A program made the position numbers and the translations under genes. DNA of 5,425 nt from an uncultured Atopobiaceae bacterium. Its GTDB lineage: Bacteria > Actinomycetota > Coriobacteriia > Coriobacteriales > Atopobiaceae. The stretch is from NCBI GenBank assembly GCA_947581665.1, contig CANPVI010000114.1, forward strand, positions 1 to 5,425, read 5' to 3'. Shown here piece after piece: positions 4,989 through 5,425 of this stretch. The notes under the pieces were generated by a model. That model saw only the letters and a list, made by a program, of their open reading frames with translations. It was not told the origin of the DNA and made no database searches. The stretch's first letter is position 1; each line of letters starts with the position of its first letter.

Positions 4989-5425
4989 CTAGCCTCCGAG
5001 CACGTAGCGGAAGATGTCCTGCTGCAGGAGCACGAAGAAGAGCAGCAAGAAGAGCCCGATGCCCACGTAGTTGAAGGCGAGCAGCGCCTTCTCGGGGAGC
5101 GGCCGGTGGATGATGGCCTGGATGATCTCCACCAACACCTTGCCGCCGTCAAGCGGGGGGATGGGCAGGAGGTTCACGAAGCCGAGCGAGATGGAGACCG
5201 AGGCGGCGATCAGCGCGTAGGGGACGAATCCCTGCGCCGCCGCCTGACCGGCGAGCACCGTGATCCCCACGACCGACGTCGAGTTCTGGACCACCTCGGC
5301 CACCTGCGTGGGGTTGAACAGCTGCATGATCATCTGCGCAACCATCCCGAGGTAGGTGAAGGTGTAGGCGAGCGCGTCGACGAATCCGAGGCGCACTTGC
5401 TCGGAGGGGGCGGTGATGCCGATGG
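4989..5425 (-). CDS. rseP: RseP-type site-2 intramembrane metalloprotease, C-terminal part (5' end off window)
   Basis: The frame is open to the right edge. The visible 145 residues end ...FRYVLGG with TAG at 4989-4991. They contain SLGFVNLLPIPPLDGGKVLVEIIQAI, the conserved NxxPxPxLDGG block that supplies the third zinc ligand (Asp) of S2P/RseP enzymes. Hydrophobic membrane segments lie on both sides, including a C-terminal helix (VGIGLFLLLFFVLLQQ). The N-terminal HExxH and the PDZ domain would lie beyond 5425. Family members cut membrane proteins, such as anti-sigma factors or leftover signal peptides, within the bilayer; the substrate here is unknown. The start is not in the window: the GTG at 5396 is internal, because coding sequence continues upstream of it. 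Only two bases separate its stop from ispG. Confidence 0.93.
   Translation of the reverse strand, partial: IGITAPSEQVRLGFVDALAYTFTYLGMVAQMIMQLFNPTQVAEVVQNSTSVVGITVLAGQAAAQGFVPYALIAASVSISLGFVNLLPIPPLDGGKVLVEIIQAIIHRPLPEKALLAFNYVGIGLFLLLFFVLLQQDIFRYVLGG
4993..4997 (-). promoter_or_regulatory. ispG ribosome binding site inside the end of rseP
   Basis: GGAGG on the minus strand codes for the last residues of rseP and lies six bases before the ispG ATG, with the rseP TAG between them. Ribosomes ending rseP would stop on top of the ispG start, so the two genes are probably co-translated. This site fixes the ispG start. Confidence 0.75.

Noticed and set aside
3632..4992. + strand open frames antisense to ispG and the zinc-ribbon gene
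   Set aside because: Composition is an artefact of high GC at third positions. The minus strand encodes recognisable IspG with all catalytic residues.

Overview
The window is GC-rich bacterial chromosome. The gene order rseP-ispG-proS, the protein styles and the gut-type esterase suggest a high-GC actinobacterium of the Coriobacteriia (Eggerthella/Slackia/Collinsella-like). That placement is an inference, because no rRNA or other phylogenetic marker is present.

Left edge (1-389): the right-hand end of an integrated mobile element. The C-terminus of a probable tyrosine recombinase reads rightwards and stops at 128. About 210 bp of non-coding DNA follows, clearly more AT-rich around 180-270 than the rest. 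It carries several repeat families: GGACATTTT twice with 11-bp spacing, a perfect 11-bp inverted repeat, and seven GNTACC-type hexamers in two groups, each group spaced exactly 10 bp. Next comes the 3' part of a tRNA-Val(CAC) gene (anticodon loop to CCA, about 343-389) with no matching 5' half. This is the expected structure of an attR-type junction: the element lies to the left and the host chromosome resumes at about 390. The hairpin at 399-429 is probably the former terminator of the tRNA gene.

Right of the junction (511-1308, + strand): a complete cytoplasmic alpha/beta hydrolase resembling cinnamoyl/feruloyl esterases, with an intact Ser-Asp-His triad. It converges on proS, and the two stop codons overlap.

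Minus-strand housekeeping block (5425 down to 1305): the 3' part of an RseP-type site-2 protease runs off the right edge. Two bases later comes ispG, the iron-sulfur enzyme of the MEP isoprenoid pathway. A small zinc-ribbon membrane protein (DUF4190-like) follows, and then proS (bacterial-type prolyl-tRNA synthetase with an editing domain). rseP and ispG look translationally coupled. The zinc-ribbon gene sits between ispG and proS with 177-bp and 112-bp gaps, so it and proS may have their own promoters.

The genes are mostly conserved core functions. The least explained sequence is the repeat-rich attachment region at 129-340, whose phased repeats look like binding sites for integrase and/or an excision factor.
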